Source: Lysobacter panacisoli (GTDB taxonomy: Bacteria > Pseudomonadota > Gammaproteobacteria > Xanthomonadales > Xanthomonadaceae). Taken from it: a stretch of 64,000 nt of DNA. The notes below the pieces were generated by a model. The model searched no databases and was not told where the DNA came from. It worked only from the letters and a program-made list of their open reading frames with translations. The stretch covers positions 62,001 to 126,000 of the forward strand of contig NZ_VLNU01000002.1 in assembly GCF_009765165.1 (NCBI RefSeq), given 5' to 3'. This document shows positions 1 through 9,519 of the stretch, in pieces; position 1 is the first letter of the stretch; each line of letters begins with the position of its first letter. Both the position numbers and the translations under genes were made by a program.

Positions 1-160
1 CATCCGCTTCGTGGCGCTGGTCGGCGAGGACGAACGCGCGCGCGGCGTGGTCACGGTCAAGGACCTGCTGCGCGAAGAGCAGTTCGAAGTGGCGCGCGAG
101 GCATTGGCCAGCACGCTGCGCGTGGAACTGGAACAGGCACAAGCGTTGGCGGGGCGCTGA
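1..160 (+). CDS. hisS: Histidyl-tRNA synthetase, C-terminal end only (partial)
   Basis: The window opens inside this gene; the reading frame runs from base 2 to a TGA at 158-160 and encodes the last 52 residues. The peptide reads like the end of the anticodon-binding domain of histidyl-tRNA synthetase: a beta strand ([11 protein letters not shown]), then a GVVTVKDL segment and a final amphipathic helix. The enzyme would charge tRNA-His in the cytoplasm. The next gene starts two bases after the stop, so the two are probably co-transcribed. Another HGTP-anticodon-domain synthetase cannot be fully excluded from so short a piece, but the GEDE and VKDL signatures fit HisS best. Confidence 0.75.
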   Translation, partial: IRFVALVGEDERARGVVTVKDLLREEQFEVAREALASTLRVELEQAQALAGR

Positions 161-162
161 TC

Positions 163-2049
163 ATGAAACCGATCCGACTTGATGGTCGTTCGCTGACGCG
201 TGCGCAACTGGTGGACGTGGCCTATGGCGCGCACGTCCAGCTCGCCGCCGACCAGCTGCCCGCCGTCGCGCGCGCAGCGGAATTCCTCGCCGAACAGGTC
301 AGCCGCGAGGAACCGATCTACGGCGTCTCCACCGGCTTCGGCAGCAATGCCGACCGCCTGCTGGGCAACCACCACCTGCGTGACGAACTGCCGGGCGCGA
401 AGCCATCCGGCGAAACGCTGCACGAGGAGCTCCAGCGCAACCTCATCGTCACCCATGCCGTTTGCGTGGGCGATGCGTTCGCACCGGAGATCGTGCGCGC
501 GATGCTCTGCATCCGCATCAACACGCTGATGCGCGGGCATTCCGGCATTCGCGTGGAAACGCTGCAGGCGCTGACCGCGATGCTCAACGCCGGCATCGTG
601 CCGGTGGTGCCGCAGCTAGGTTCGGTCGGCGCGAGCGGCGACCTCGCGCCGTTGTCGCATCTGGCGATCGTGCTGCTCGGCGGCGGCGAGGCGTTCTACG
701 AAGGTGAGCGGCTTCCGGGTGCGCAGGCGCTCGCACGCGCCGGACTCGCGCCGATCACGCTGTCGTACAAGGAAGGCCTCGCGCTCAACAACGGCACCGC
801 GCAGATGCTCGCCTGCGGTGTGCTCGCACTGGCTCGCCTGGAAGACCTGCTCGATACGGCCGATCTTGCCGCGGCGATGACCATCGACGCGTTCGCCGGG
901 CGCCTGGGCGCGTTCGCCGAGGAAGTGCACGCACTGCGCCCGCATCCGGGCCAGGTGCGCAGCGCGGCGAACCTGCGCGCACTGCTCGACGGTTCGACGC
1001 TTGCCGACATTCCGTACCACCTCGTGCCGAAGTTCCGCGCGTGGCATCCGGCAAGCTGGGACACGCCCGCGTCGCAGGCGCTGCGCTTCGACATCGGCTG
1101 GGACTGGGTGGCCTTCAGCCAGCGCCACGGTCGCGAGAAGTTCTATCTCCGCTTCCGTCCGTTCCGTGGAGGCAAGAAACACCAGCCGCAGGACAGCTAC
1201 TCGCTGCGCTGCATCCCGCAGGTGCACGGCGCGGTGCGCGATGCGGTCGCGCAGGCGGCGCGCGTGCTCGAAGTCGAACTCAACGCGCTGACCGACAACC
1301 CCATCGTGTTCCCGGACGCGAAGGCCGATTTCGTCGAGCAGCAGGTGATTTCCGCGGGCCATTTCCACGGCATGCCGCTGGCGCTGGCGATGAGCTACGT
1401 GAAGGCCGCGATCCCGGTGCTCGCGAGCATCTCCGAGCGCCGCCTCAACAAGCTCGTCGATCCGGCCACCAACGACGGCCTGCCGGGTTTCCTGATCGGC
1501 AACGAGGATTCCACCGAGTCCGGCCACATGATCGTGCAGTACACCGCGGCGGCCATCGTCAACGATCTCGCCAGCCGCGCGCATCCGGCATCGGTGTATT
1601 CCATCCCGACCAGCGCCAATGCCGAAGACCACGTGTCGATGGGCGCGAACGAAGCGCGCCACGTGCTGGCAATGGCCGACGACCTGGGCAAGGTACTGGC
1701 GCTGGAGCTGTACACCGCTGCGCAGGCACTGGACCTGCGTCGCGACATGATCAACGCCGCGCGCGATCTCGCCGATCGCGCCGATGCCGCCGCGCTGGCG
1801 GCGAAGGTGCAGGGTGGTCCGCAGCCCGGAACGCAGGCGTACGACGCGTTCCTCGATGAGGTCGAAGCGTTGCGCGCCGAACTCGCGGCGTCCGCCGAGT
1901 TCAAGCCCGGTCGCGCCGTCGCGGCCGCGCATGCGGCGATCCGCGAGTCGATTCCGTTCCTCGACCGCGATCGCGCACTCGACGGCGAAGTCGCCACGGC
2001 TGTGCGACTCGTGCGTGAAGGCGTGGTGCTGGCCGCTTCGCGCGGCTAA
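163..2049 (+). CDS. hutH: Histidine ammonia-lyase-like MIO enzyme with a long insertion
   Basis: A 628-residue member of the histidine/phenylalanine ammonia-lyase family, which removes ammonia from an aromatic amino acid non-oxidatively (histidine to urocanate for HutH). The Ala-Ser-Gly triad that cyclises into the MIO cofactor is at residues 157-159 in GSVGASGDLAPL. Other family landmarks are the N-terminal YGVSTGFG (about 53-60), LNNGTA (about 208-213), YSLRC (about 346-350) and SANAEDHVSMG, whose Glu matches the HAL-specific Glu (Q-E-D-H in classical HutH). Classical HutH is about 510 residues; the extra length lies mostly around residues 277-341 before YSLRC. No hutU, hutI or hutG is nearby; the neighbours are hisS and the biosynthetic his operon. 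The family is certain, but the substrate is inferred. Confidence 0.8.
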   Translation: MKPIRLDGRSLTRAQLVDVAYGAHVQLAADQLPAVARAAEFLAEQVSREEPIYGVSTGFGSNADRLLGNHHLRDELPGAKPSGETLHEELQRNLIVTHAVCVGDAFAPEIVRAMLCIRINTLMRGHSGIRVETLQALTAMLNAGIVPVVPQLGSVGASGDLAPLSHLAIVLLGGGEAFYEGERLPGAQALARAGLAPITLSYKEGLALNNGTAQMLACGVLALARLEDLLDTADLAAAMTIDAFAGRLGAFAEEVHALRPHPGQVRSAANLRALLDGSTLADIPYHLVPKFRAWHPASWDTPASQALRFDIGWDWVAFSQRHGREKFYLRFRPFRGGKKHQPQDSYSLRCIPQVHGAVRDAVAQAARVLEVELNALTDNPIVFPDAKADFVEQQVISAGHFHGMPLALAMSYVKAAIPVLASISERRLNKLVDPATNDGLPGFLIGNEDSTESGHMIVQYTAAAIVNDLASRAHPASVYSIPTSANAEDHVSMGANEARHVLAMADDLGKVLALELYTAAQALDLRRDMINAARDLADRADAAALAAKVQGGPQPGTQAYDAFLDEVEALRAELAASAEFKPGRAVAAAHAAIRESIPFLDRDRALDGEVATAVRLVREGVVLAASRG

Positions 2050-2063
2050 GGACGCGTGAACTG

Positions 2064-2088
2064 AAGCCGGCCTGTGCTCAGGCCGGTT
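2064..2088. terminator. Hairpin between convergent hutH-like and diguanylate cyclase genes
   Basis: CCGGCCT at 2067-2073 pairs perfectly with AGGCCGG at 2080-2086 around a 6-nt loop, and flanking A/T bases extend the stem slightly. It lies just after the hutH-like stop and overlaps the stop codon of the convergent cyclase gene, so it could terminate both. There is no long T-run, so efficiency is uncertain. Confidence 0.5.
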
Positions 2089-3907
2089 CCTCCTGCGAGG
2101 TGCGCACGCAGTCGCGTCCGTCGGCCTTGGCGCGATACAGCGCCTGGTCGGCAAGCTGCAGCAGCGGATCGATCGCAGCCACCGCGACGGTTTCGATCGC
2201 GTGCACGCCGATGCTCGCCGTTACCGGAATCGCATGGTGGCCGCTGCGGAAGGGTTGTTCGCGCAAGTGCTGGCGCAGGTCCTCTGCGACCTGCGTGGCG
2301 GCAGTGAGATTCAGGCCGGGCAGCACCACCACGAACTCCTCGCCGCCGAACCGCGCCAGCAATGCGTCGTGATGCGGGCGCAATCCGTGGCCGAGCGTGC
2401 GCGCCGCCCAGCGCAGGCATTCGTCGCCGACGAGATGGCCGTACTGGTCGTTGATCAGTTTGAAGTTGTCCAGGTCGATCATCAGTAGCGACAACGGGCG
2501 GCGGTGTTCGCGCGCCTGCCGCAGCAACGCGTCGAAGCGATCGCGGAAATGGCTGCGGTTGTGCAGGCCGGTCAGCGCGTCGCGCTGGCTCGATTCGCGC
2601 AGTCGAGCGTGCGCGTCCTCCAATTGCGCCAGCGCGCTGCGAAGCTCGGTCGTGCGCTGTTCGACTTTCTGTTCGAGCTGGTCCTTGGCCTCGCGCACGA
2701 TCCGTTCGTTTTCGTTGCGCAGCGCCGCGTAGCGGTGGCCCAGCGCGACCGAGAGCAGCAGCATTTCCAGCGCCGAGCCGATCTGCACGCCGTATTCGGT
2801 GAAGAAGGTCTTGGGCGTGAGGCCGAACGCCACGCCGACGAACAGTCCGGTGCCGAGCAGGAACATCGCCCATGCCAGCAGGAACAGCTGCGCCGGCGTG
2901 TAACCGCGACGCACCACCGCGACCGATACCACTGCGATCCACGCGATGCTGATCAGCACCGCGGCCGATGCGATCGGCGTGGAGACGTGGTACGGCAGCC
3001 ACGTTGAGGCGATGCCGAGCAGGGCGAAGAACGCGATCAGCGCCAGGCCGATGCGGTCGCCCCAGGGCCAGCGTGTGCGCAAGCCGAGGAAGATGCGCGC
3101 GAACTGCTGCATGCCGATCTGCGCCATGCAGATCGATAGCGGCACCATGCGGTCGCTCATCCAGGACGAGTTCGGCCACAGGTACTCGAAGCCCAGTCCG
3201 TTCAGCGTGAACAGCACCATCCCGAACGCGGACAGGTGGAACAGGTACCAGAAGTAGCTGGCGTCGCGCAGGCTCAGCCACAGCGCCATGTTGTAGAAGA
3301 ACAGGGCAAGAAGGATCCCGTAGTACGCGCCGATCACGAACTGCGCATCGCGCGAGAGTTCGGTGAACGCGACCGGCGTCATCAGCGAGAGCGGCACCTG
3401 CATCGAGCTCTCGCTTTGCACGCGTACGAACAGATCGACCGGTTCGCCCGTGGGCAGTGCGACCCAGAAGTTCGGATGGCGATAGCGGATGCTGCGCGCG
3501 GTGAAGGGCAGGTGGTCGCCGCCGGCCTGGAACGCGACGCGTCCGTCGGGATAGCGCGCGTAAAGGTCGATGCGATCGCTCAGCGCATAGCTCTGCACCA
3601 GCAGCCAGCGCTGCTCGGGGTTGTCGCGGTTGACGACGCGCGCATGGAACCAGAACGCGCCGTCCTGGAAGCCGAAGGCGGTGCGGCCGCCGGGCAGGGG
3701 CGCGAAGCGGCCTTGCTTCAGCCACGTCGTCGCGGACGTCAGGTCGCCCCGCGCATCGATGTCGTGGAAATAGCGCAACGCCGGGGCCAGTGGCACCTCG
3801 GTGCTGGCGCGGTCGAGTTCGATGGCGTCCTGCGCGGACACGGCAGCGGACAGCAACAGGCAGACGGCCACCAGGCAACGTCGCAGCCAACGCGTCCCAC
3901 TTCCCAT
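2078..3907 (-). CDS. Membrane diguanylate cyclase, 7TMR-DISM sensor plus GGDEF
   Basis: A 609-residue predicted inner-membrane sensor that would make cyclic di-GMP from GTP. It has an N-terminal signal peptide (cleaved near AVSAQDA), a periplasmic beta-rich 7TMR-DISM extracellular domain (about 35-170), seven hydrophobic helices (about 180-390), a coiled-coil linker and a C-terminal GGDEF domain with intact FGGEEF at about 520-525 and the LTGLHNR and DLDNFK motifs. No correctly spaced RxxD inhibitory site precedes the active loop, so classical product inhibition is doubtful. The ATG at 3907 is chosen because AGGGGAAGAC lies immediately upstream; a TTG nine codons earlier is less likely. It diverges from hisR. 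Confidence 0.88.
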   Translation of the reverse strand: MGSGTRWLRRCLVAVCLLLSAAVSAQDAIELDRASTEVPLAPALRYFHDIDARGDLTSATTWLKQGRFAPLPGGRTAFGFQDGAFWFHARVVNRDNPEQRWLLVQSYALSDRIDLYARYPDGRVAFQAGGDHLPFTARSIRYRHPNFWVALPTGEPVDLFVRVQSESSMQVPLSLMTPVAFTELSRDAQFVIGAYYGILLALFFYNMALWLSLRDASYFWYLFHLSAFGMVLFTLNGLGFEYLWPNSSWMSDRMVPLSICMAQIGMQQFARIFLGLRTRWPWGDRIGLALIAFFALLGIASTWLPYHVSTPIASAAVLISIAWIAVVSVAVVRRGYTPAQLFLLAWAMFLLGTGLFVGVAFGLTPKTFFTEYGVQIGSALEMLLLSVALGHRYAALRNENERIVREAKDQLEQKVEQRTTELRSALAQLEDAHARLRESSQRDALTGLHNRSHFRDRFDALLRQAREHRRPLSLLMIDLDNFKLINDQYGHLVGDECLRWAARTLGHGLRPHHDALLARFGGEEFVVVLPGLNLTAATQVAEDLRQHLREQPFRSGHHAIPVTASIGVHAIETVAVAAIDPLLQLADQALYRAKADGRDCVRTSQEEPA

Positions 3908-4077
3908 GTCTTCCCCTTGCCAGTCCCGGTCCAAGCCGACTGCGGACGCCGCGGCGATGGTCGCTGCGGAGCCATTCCCGTCTCAGGCCGACTGGCGCCG
4001 GTGACGTCCGCCCACTATGGATCAAGACGGTGTGAACGGGCCGTTCAGGCCGCCGATGGTCCGAAGCCCGCCCTGGG

Positions 4078-4107
4078 TTGACGGAGAGCCGTTCGGGCAG
4101 GTCTAAT
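4078..4107 (+). promoter_or_regulatory. Predicted sigma-70 promoter of the his operon
   Basis: TTGACG at 4078-4083 and TCTAAT at 4102-4107 each match the consensus at five of six bases and are 18 bp apart. The -10 box overlaps the left arm of the palindromic operator at 4103-4130, a classic repressor arrangement. The implied start site near 4114 gives a leader of only about 22 nt before the hisR ATG, and no Shine-Dalgarno sequence is visible in it. Confidence 0.55.
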
Positions 4108-4130
4108 GTATTAACGCGTTAATACATTAG
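4103..4130. promoter_or_regulatory. Perfect 28-bp palindrome, putative HisR operator
   Basis: The half-site CTAATGTATTAACG (4103-4116) is followed directly by its exact reverse complement (4117-4130). The element is strikingly AT-rich in a GC-rich background, overlaps the predicted -10 box, and ends 5 bp before the start of the TrpR/YerC-family gene that heads the his operon. TrpR-family dimers bind such symmetrical sites, so autoregulation and repression of the his operon is the natural reading. That the bound regulator is the adjacent protein is inferred. Confidence 0.75.
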
Positions 4131-4135
4131 CGATC

Positions 4136-4474
4136 ATGAAGCGACGTCCCACCGCCAACGAGCGTAGTGAAGAGAACCTGGCGTTCCTCGCCGCGGCCCT
4201 GCTCGAGCTGCGCACCGCCGAGGAGGTTCAGGCCTTCCTCGAGGACCTGTGCACGCCGGCCGAGCTGGAGGCCATGAGCGACCGCTGGCGCGTCGTTCCA
4301 CTGCTCCAGGACGGCGTCCCGTACCGCGAGATCCACGACCGCACCCAGGTCAGCGTGACCACGATCGGTCGTGTCGCCCGCACCCTGGAGCGTGGCGCTG
4401 GCGGGTACCGCATCGCAGCCGGCCGCGTGGCCGCCCCGAGCGTCGATGACGCCCAACCCGAGCTTTCCAAATGA
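4136..4474 (+). CDS. hisR: TrpR/YerC-family regulator, putative histidine repressor
   Basis: A 112-residue all-helical protein of the TrpR/YerC family. The core (about residues 15-90) contains the family signatures [14 protein letters not shown] and a helix-turn-helix in which [21 protein letters not shown] covers both HTH helices; the C-terminal tail is Ala/Arg-rich and disordered. Its gene overlaps hisG by four bases (ATGA), so repressor and first biosynthetic enzyme are translationally coupled. The perfect palindrome just upstream is its likely binding site. By analogy with TrpR, histidine or a related ligand may be the corepressor, but the sequence does not show this. The ATG at 4136 is the only reasonable start. 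Confidence 0.85.
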   Translation: MKRRPTANERSEENLAFLAAALLELRTAEEVQAFLEDLCTPAELEAMSDRWRVVPLLQDGVPYREIHDRTQVSVTTIGRVARTLERGAGGYRIAAGRVAAPSVDDAQPELSK

Positions 4475-5385
4475 GCCCCACCGTCAACGCCCCGGTGCGC
4501 GATCGTCTGCGCGTCGCCATCCAGAAGTCCGGCCGACTGGCCGAGCCCGCGCGTGCGCTGCTGGCCTCGTGCGGGCTGAGCTGGCGCGAAAGCCGCGATC
4601 GCCTGTTCTGCTACGGCGAAAGCCTGCCCATCGACCTGCTGCTGGTGCGCGACGACGACATTCCCGGGCTCATCGCCGACGGCGTCTGCGACCTCGGTGT
4701 CGTTGGCCGCAACGTGCTGCAGGAGCAGGGTAGCGATCGCGCGGGCAATGGCCGCACGCTGGCCTTCCGCGAATGGCGCGCGCTCGGCTTCGGCCGTTGC
4801 CGCCTCGACATCGCCGTGCCCGACGGCTGGGACTGGGAGGGCGTGCAGCAACTTGCCGGCAAGCGCATCGCGACGAGCTATCCCGCGCTGCTGTCGCGCT
4901 GGCTAGTGGAGCAGGGCGTCGATGCGCAGGTCGTGCTGCTCTCGGGTTCGGTGGAAATCGCGCCGCGACTGGGCCAGGCCGAGGCGATCTGCGATTTGGT
5001 GTCCAGTGGCGCGACGCTCGCCGCGAACCAGCTCAAGCCGGTGACCACGCTGCTCGAAAGCGAAGCGGTGCTGGCGGGACCGGCGGAGGAACTCGACGCC
5101 ACGCGCGGCGAACTCGCCGAGCTGCTGCTGCGCCGCCTGGATGGCGCGCTGCGCATCCGCCACAGCAAGTTGCTGCTGTTCCAGGCATCGCGACGCGTGC
5201 TGCCCGACCTGCTGCCGCTGCTGCCCGACGCCGAAGCGCCGACGGTGATGCGCCTGGACGAAGGCGACGACCTTGCGTTGCAGGCGCTGTGCCACGGCGC
5301 GGTGACGTGGCAACGGCTCGAGGAACTCAAGCGCGCCGGCGCGCGCGGGCTGATGGTGCTGCCGGTGGAGGGCATGCTGGCATGA
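4471..5385 (+). CDS. hisG: ATP phosphoribosyltransferase, long form
   Basis: Catalyses the first committed step of histidine synthesis, joining ATP and PRPP to give phosphoribosyl-ATP; normally feedback-inhibited by histidine. The protein has 304 residues, the length of long-form HisG with two catalytic subdomains and a C-terminal regulatory ACT-like domain (about 230-300), so no separate HisZ is needed. Recognisable features are the N-terminal [23 protein letters not shown], and the PRPP-binding region near [13 protein letters not shown] (E/D-I-V-x-T-G-x-T-L in most relatives). The start overlaps the hisR stop (ATGA), and the end overlaps hisD in the same way. Confidence 0.95.
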   Translation: MSPTVNAPVRDRLRVAIQKSGRLAEPARALLASCGLSWRESRDRLFCYGESLPIDLLLVRDDDIPGLIADGVCDLGVVGRNVLQEQGSDRAGNGRTLAFREWRALGFGRCRLDIAVPDGWDWEGVQQLAGKRIATSYPALLSRWLVEQGVDAQVVLLSGSVEIAPRLGQAEAICDLVSSGATLAANQLKPVTTLLESEAVLAGPAEELDATRGELAELLLRRLDGALRIRHSKLLLFQASRRVLPDLLPLLPDAEAPTVMRLDEGDDLALQALCHGAVTWQRLEELKRAGARGLMVLPVEGMLA

Positions 5386-6716
5386 GCGCACTCGTTTCCA
5401 CCTTCGACGGCATGCGCCGCGTCGACTGGGATCGCCTCGACGATGCCACGCGTTCGCAGTTGCTGCGCAGGCCAGCGCAGATCACCTCCGCTTCGACAGC
5501 GAATTCCGTCGCGGCGATCCTCAGCGAAGTGCGCGAGAACGGGGACGCCGCGGTGCGCGCCTTCGGTGCGCGCTTCGACGGTGTGGAACTCGATGATTTC
5601 GCGGTGGGCGAAGACGAATTCCGCATCGCCTTCGATACGCTGCCCGAACCACTGAAACAGGCCATCGACGAAGCCGCCGAACGCATCGCGTCGTTCCATC
5701 GCGCCGGCATGAGCGAGGCCTACACCGTGGATACCGCACCGGGCGTGCGCTGCGAACGCGTGCTCCGGCCGATCCAGCGCGTCGGCCTGTACGTACCTGC
5801 CGGCTCCGCGCCGTTGCCGTCGACCGCGCTGATGCTGGGCGTGCCGGCGCGACTGGCCGGCTGTCCGGAAGTCGTGCTGTGCACGCCGCCGCGCCGCGAC
5901 GGCAGCGCCGATCCCGCCGTGTTGTACGCCGCGTCACGCTGCGGGATCACGCGCGTACTGAAGATCGGTGGCGCGCAGGCGATCGCGGCGCTGGCGTATG
6001 GCACGGCCACGATTCCCCGCTGCGACAAGCTGTTCGGGCCCGGCAACGCATACGTCACCGAAGCCAAGCGTCAGGTCGCGATGGACGTCGACGGCGCCGC
6101 CATCGACATGCCGGCCGGACCGTCCGAAGTGCTCGTGATCGCCGATGCCGGTGCCAATCCGGCATTCGTCGCCGCGGACCTGCTCTCGCAAGCCGAACAC
6201 GGCCCGGACTCGCAGGTGATCCTGATCAGCGACACGACCGCGTTGCTCGATGCGGTGGCGGAACAGATCGAGGTGCAGCTGGAAGCCTTGCCGCGCGCGG
6301 ACATCGCACGCCGCGCCCTGCAGTCATCCAGCGCGATCCAGGTCGCGTCGCTCGCCGACGCAATGGCAATCAGCAACCGTTACGCACCCGAACACCTGAT
6401 CCTCGCCGTGCGCGACGCGCGCGCTCTGTTGCCGCGCGTGCAGGCGGCAGGCTCGGTGTTCCTCGGCGACTGGGCGCCGGAAGCGCTAGGCGACTACTGC
6501 AGCGGCACCAACCACGTGCTGCCGACCAGTGGCGCGGCGCGCTTCAGCGGCGGGCTCAACGTGGCCAGCTTCCAGGTGGCGATCACCGTGCAGGAAGTGC
6601 AGCCGCGCGGCATCGAGGCCATCGGCCCGTGCGCGGTCGAACTGGCGCGCGCGGAAGGACTCGACGCTCACCTGCAGGCGGTGGCGCTGCGCCTGCAACA
6701 GGCGGCCGCGGCATGA
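5382..6716 (+). CDS. hisD: Histidinol dehydrogenase
   Basis: Carries out the last two oxidations, histidinol to histidinal to histidine, with two NAD molecules and a bound zinc. The protein has 444 residues, close to the usual 430-440. Clear family motifs include [22 protein letters not shown], the [12 protein letters not shown] segment, [26 protein letters not shown] and the C-terminal GTNHVLPT region. The ATG at 5382 overlaps the hisG TGA; the open frame continues upstream but only as an alternative reading of hisG. It overlaps hisC by four bases. Confidence 0.96.
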   Translation: MSALVSTFDGMRRVDWDRLDDATRSQLLRRPAQITSASTANSVAAILSEVRENGDAAVRAFGARFDGVELDDFAVGEDEFRIAFDTLPEPLKQAIDEAAERIASFHRAGMSEAYTVDTAPGVRCERVLRPIQRVGLYVPAGSAPLPSTALMLGVPARLAGCPEVVLCTPPRRDGSADPAVLYAASRCGITRVLKIGGAQAIAALAYGTATIPRCDKLFGPGNAYVTEAKRQVAMDVDGAAIDMPAGPSEVLVIADAGANPAFVAADLLSQAEHGPDSQVILISDTTALLDAVAEQIEVQLEALPRADIARRALQSSSAIQVASLADAMAISNRYAPEHLILAVRDARALLPRVQAAGSVFLGDWAPEALGDYCSGTNHVLPTSGAARFSGGLNVASFQVAITVQEVQPRGIEAIGPCAVELARAEGLDAHLQAVALRLQQAAAA

Positions 6717-7816
6717 ACGCCATGCTCGACGCCACGCCGACGACGGGGCCGATCGCGCTGTTGCGCGAGGACCTTCGCGACTTCGCCGGATACCGTTCGG
6801 CGCGCAGCGAAAAGCTGCAGGGACACATCTGGCTAAACGCCAACGAATCGCCGTGGGCCAATCCCGCCGACCGCGACGGCGCGCTGCGTCGATATCCCGA
6901 TCCGCAGCCGCAGCAACTGCGCGAAGCACTCGCTGCGCTGTACGGCTGCGTTCCGGAACAGCTGCTTGCCGGTCGCGGCAGCGACGAGGGTATCGACCTG
7001 CTGGTTCGCGCGTTCTGCCGCCCCGGTGGCGACGCCATCGTCGTGAGCACGCCGACCTTCGGCATGTACGCGGTGAGCGCGCGCCTGCACGGCACACGCG
7101 TGATCGACGTGCCTTTGCGCGAGGCGGATGGCGAATGGATCTGCGACCTCTCCGCCATCGGCGATGCTGCGATCGCACAGAGCGCGCGCATCGTGTTCCT
7201 GTGCTCGCCCGGAAATCCGACCGGTGCGCTGCTGCCACTGAAGGACATCGCAGCGCTGGCTGGGCGCCTCGAGCGGCGTGCACTGGTGGTGGTCGATGAG
7301 GCCTACATCGAGTATGCAGGGGCCGAGTCTGCGATCTCGCTCATCGGCGTGCAGCGCAACATCGTGGTGCTGCGCACGCTGTCGAAGGCCCATGCGTTGG
7401 CCGCCGTGCGCATCGGCAGTGTGATCGGTGATGCTGAGCTGATCGAGGCGCTGCGCCGTTGTCAGGCGCCGTATCCCTTGCCGGTCGCGTGCGTGGCCCA
7501 GGCGCTTGCTGCGCTCGATGGCAATGCCGCAACCACCACGCGCGACCGCATTTCGGCAGTCCAGGCGGAGCGCGAAGGCCTGCAGCGTCGCCTTGCGTCC
7601 GTTCGCGGCGTCCGTCGTGTGTATCCCTCGCGCGCGAACTTCGTCCTCGTCCGATTCGACGACGCGCAGGACGCATTCGAACGCCTCCTGTCGGTCGGCG
7701 TGGTGGTGCGCGACATGCGCGCCGCGCAAGGGCTTGGCGACGCACTGCGGATCAGTCTCGGCACGCCCGCGCAGAACGCAGCCGTCATTGGGGCGCTGGA
7801 AGGAGTGCGCGCATGA
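6713..7816 (+). CDS. hisC: Histidinol-phosphate aminotransferase
   Basis: A PLP-dependent fold-type I transaminase that converts imidazole-acetol phosphate and glutamate to histidinol phosphate. Of 367 residues, the PLP-binding lysine is K225 in TLSKAHALA. Other landmarks are NANESPW (43-49), [17 protein letters not shown] (about 164-171) and VVDEAYIEY. The ATG at 6713 overlaps the hisD stop (ATGA); an internal ATG three codons later is possible. It is followed by hisB with another ATGA overlap. Confidence 0.95.
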   Translation: MNAMLDATPTTGPIALLREDLRDFAGYRSARSEKLQGHIWLNANESPWANPADRDGALRRYPDPQPQQLREALAALYGCVPEQLLAGRGSDEGIDLLVRAFCRPGGDAIVVSTPTFGMYAVSARLHGTRVIDVPLREADGEWICDLSAIGDAAIAQSARIVFLCSPGNPTGALLPLKDIAALAGRLERRALVVVDEAYIEYAGAESAISLIGVQRNIVVLRTLSKAHALAAVRIGSVIGDAELIEALRRCQAPYPLPVACVAQALAALDGNAATTTRDRISAVQAEREGLQRRLASVRGVRRVYPSRANFVLVRFDDAQDAFERLLSVGVVVRDMRAAQGLGDALRISLGTPAQNAAVIGALEGVRA

Positions 7817-8892
7817 GCGCCACGCCGATCCTGTTCGTCGATCGCGACGGCACGCTCATCGAGGAGCCGGCCGACTTCCAGATCGACCGCTACGAGAAGC
7901 TGCGCTTCGTGCAGGGCGTGATCCCCGCAATGCTGCGCCTGCGCGATGCCGGCTATCAGTTCGTCATGGTGACCAACCAGGACGGCCTCGGTTCGGACGC
8001 CTTCCCGCAAGCGGATTTCGACGGCCCGCACCGGTTGATGATGCAGGTGTTCGAGAGTCAGGGCATCGCTTTCCGCGACATCCTGATCGACACCAGCCTG
8101 CCGGCCGACAACGCACCGACGCGCAAGCCGGGCATCGGCCTCGCCTTGCCGCTCATGCGCGAACGCGGCATCGACTGGTCGCGTTCGGCGATGGTAGGCG
8201 ACCGCGAGACCGACAACGCCTTCGCGCGCAACCTCGGCATCCGCGCGTTCCAGCTGCGCACCGCCCAGTTCGGTGGAGAGTGGGACTGGGACGGCATCGC
8301 CCGCGTACTGGCAGACGCGCCGCGCGCGGTGACGGTCAAGCGCGACACGCGGGAAACGAAGATCGAGGTCGCGCTCGACCTGGATCGTGTTGCCGATCCG
8401 CGCGTGTCTACGGGGATCGGCTTCTTCGACCACATGCTGGAGCAGATCGGAAAGCATGGCGGTTTCGCACTGGAACTGCGCTGCGAAGGCGATCTGCACA
8501 TCGACGAGCACCATACCGTCGAGGACAGCGCGCTCGCGCTGGGTCAGGCATTGCGTGAGGCGCTCGGCGACAAGCGCGGAATCGGTCGATACGGCTTCAC
8601 GCTGCCGATGGATGAAGCGCTGGCCAGCGCCGCGCTGGACTTCTCCGGCCGTCCGTTCTTCGTGTTCGAAGGGGCGTTTGCGCGCGAACGCGTGGGCGAT
8701 CTGCCGACCGAGCTGGTGCCGCACTTCTTCCGCTCTCTGTGCGAAGGCGCGGGACTCAACCTCAACCTCAGCGTACGCGGCGACAACGACCATCACCAGG
8801 TCGAGGCCTGCTTCAAGGCGGTGGCGCGCGCCCTGCGCCAGGCCGTGAAGCGCGAAGGCCGTGAGTTGCCGAGCACCAAGGGCACGCTGTAA
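7813..8892 (+). CDS. hisB: Bifunctional histidinol-phosphatase / imidazoleglycerol-phosphate dehydratase
   Basis: A 359-residue fusion. The N-terminal HAD phosphatase (1-165) has the catalytic DxD in FVDRDGTL (D10, D12) and MVGDRETDN, and dephosphorylates histidinol phosphate. The C-terminal dehydratase (about 170-359) has [13 protein letters not shown] and DEHHTVED (231-238), which bind Mn2+. The phosphatase loop that in enterobacterial HisB carries Cys-x-His and two more Cys zinc ligands reads [15 protein letters not shown] here, without cysteines, so that structural zinc site is absent. The fusion is typical of gammaproteobacteria. It is followed by a 24-base gap, the only real gap in the operon. 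Confidence 0.95.
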   Translation: MSATPILFVDRDGTLIEEPADFQIDRYEKLRFVQGVIPAMLRLRDAGYQFVMVTNQDGLGSDAFPQADFDGPHRLMMQVFESQGIAFRDILIDTSLPADNAPTRKPGIGLALPLMRERGIDWSRSAMVGDRETDNAFARNLGIRAFQLRTAQFGGEWDWDGIARVLADAPRAVTVKRDTRETKIEVALDLDRVADPRVSTGIGFFDHMLEQIGKHGGFALELRCEGDLHIDEHHTVEDSALALGQALREALGDKRGIGRYGFTLPMDEALASAALDFSGRPFFVFEGAFARERVGDLPTELVPHFFRSLCEGAGLNLNLSVRGDNDHHQVEACFKAVARALRQAVKREGRELPSTKGTL

Positions 8893-8916
8893 CCCTCACC
8901 ACGGAACAACGAATAC

Positions 8917-9519
8917 GTGAACGACGTCGTCCTCATCGACTGGGGCGGTGGCAACATCGGCTCGGTGCGTTACGCGCTCGATAGACTCGGCGCGCGCGCC
9001 GTGCTGAGCGCCGACGCCGATACCATCGCCAACGCGCCGCGCGTCATCCTGCCAGGCGTCGGTGCGGCGCCGCCGGCGATGGCGCGGCTGCGCGAGCTCG
9101 GCCTGGTCGACACCATTCGCACGTTGCAGGCACCGCTGCTCGGCATCTGCCTTGGCATGCAACTGTTGTACGAAGCCAGCGAGGAAGGCGAGGTCGAATG
9201 TCTCGGCTTGCTTCCGGGCCGCGTATCGCGGCTGGCGTCGGCGCCGGGTCTTCGCGTGCCGCACATGGGCTGGAACCGGCTCGAGCCTTTGGCGCCGTCG
9301 CCACTCCTCGATGGCATCGACAAGGGCGCGTGGGCGTACTTCGTGCACGGTTACGTGGCGCCGGTCACCACCGATACGCTCGCCAGCACCGGCCACGGTG
9401 CGAGGTTCGCTTCCGTCGCGGCGCGCGGGCGCTGCTTCGGCGCGCAGTTCCATCCGGAGCGTTCTGCGGGAACAGGGCAGCGCCTTCTCGCCAACTTCCT
9501 TCGAATGGAGACGGCATGA
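8917..9519 (+). CDS. hisH: Imidazole glycerol phosphate synthase, glutaminase subunit
   Basis: A class I glutamine amidotransferase that feeds ammonia to HisF. The protein has 200 residues. The nucleophile is C78 in [11 protein letters not shown], with the His/Glu pair at H179 and E181 in FHPERS. It starts at GTG 8917, the first start after hisB that keeps the [11 protein letters not shown]-terminus; only a weak GGAAC precedes it. Its stop overlaps the hisA start (ATGA). Confidence 0.95.
   Translation: MNDVVLIDWGGGNIGSVRYALDRLGARAVLSADADTIANAPRVILPGVGAAPPAMARLRELGLVDTIRTLQAPLLGICLGMQLLYEASEEGEVECLGLLPGRVSRLASAPGLRVPHMGWNRLEPLAPSPLLDGIDKGAWAYFVHGYVAPVTTDTLASTGHGARFASVAARGRCFGAQFHPERSAGTGQRLLANFLRMETA

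Noticed and set aside
616..2154. 512-codon open frame on the minus strand
   Set aside because: It lies antisense to the ammonia-lyase gene, is rich in Arg, His and Gln, shows no domain, and exists because GC-rich third positions suppress stops in the opposite frame.
4136..4200. His-rich leader peptide attenuator for the his operon
   Set aside because: No short open frame with consecutive His codons exists between the promoter and hisR, and the leader is too short for an attenuator.
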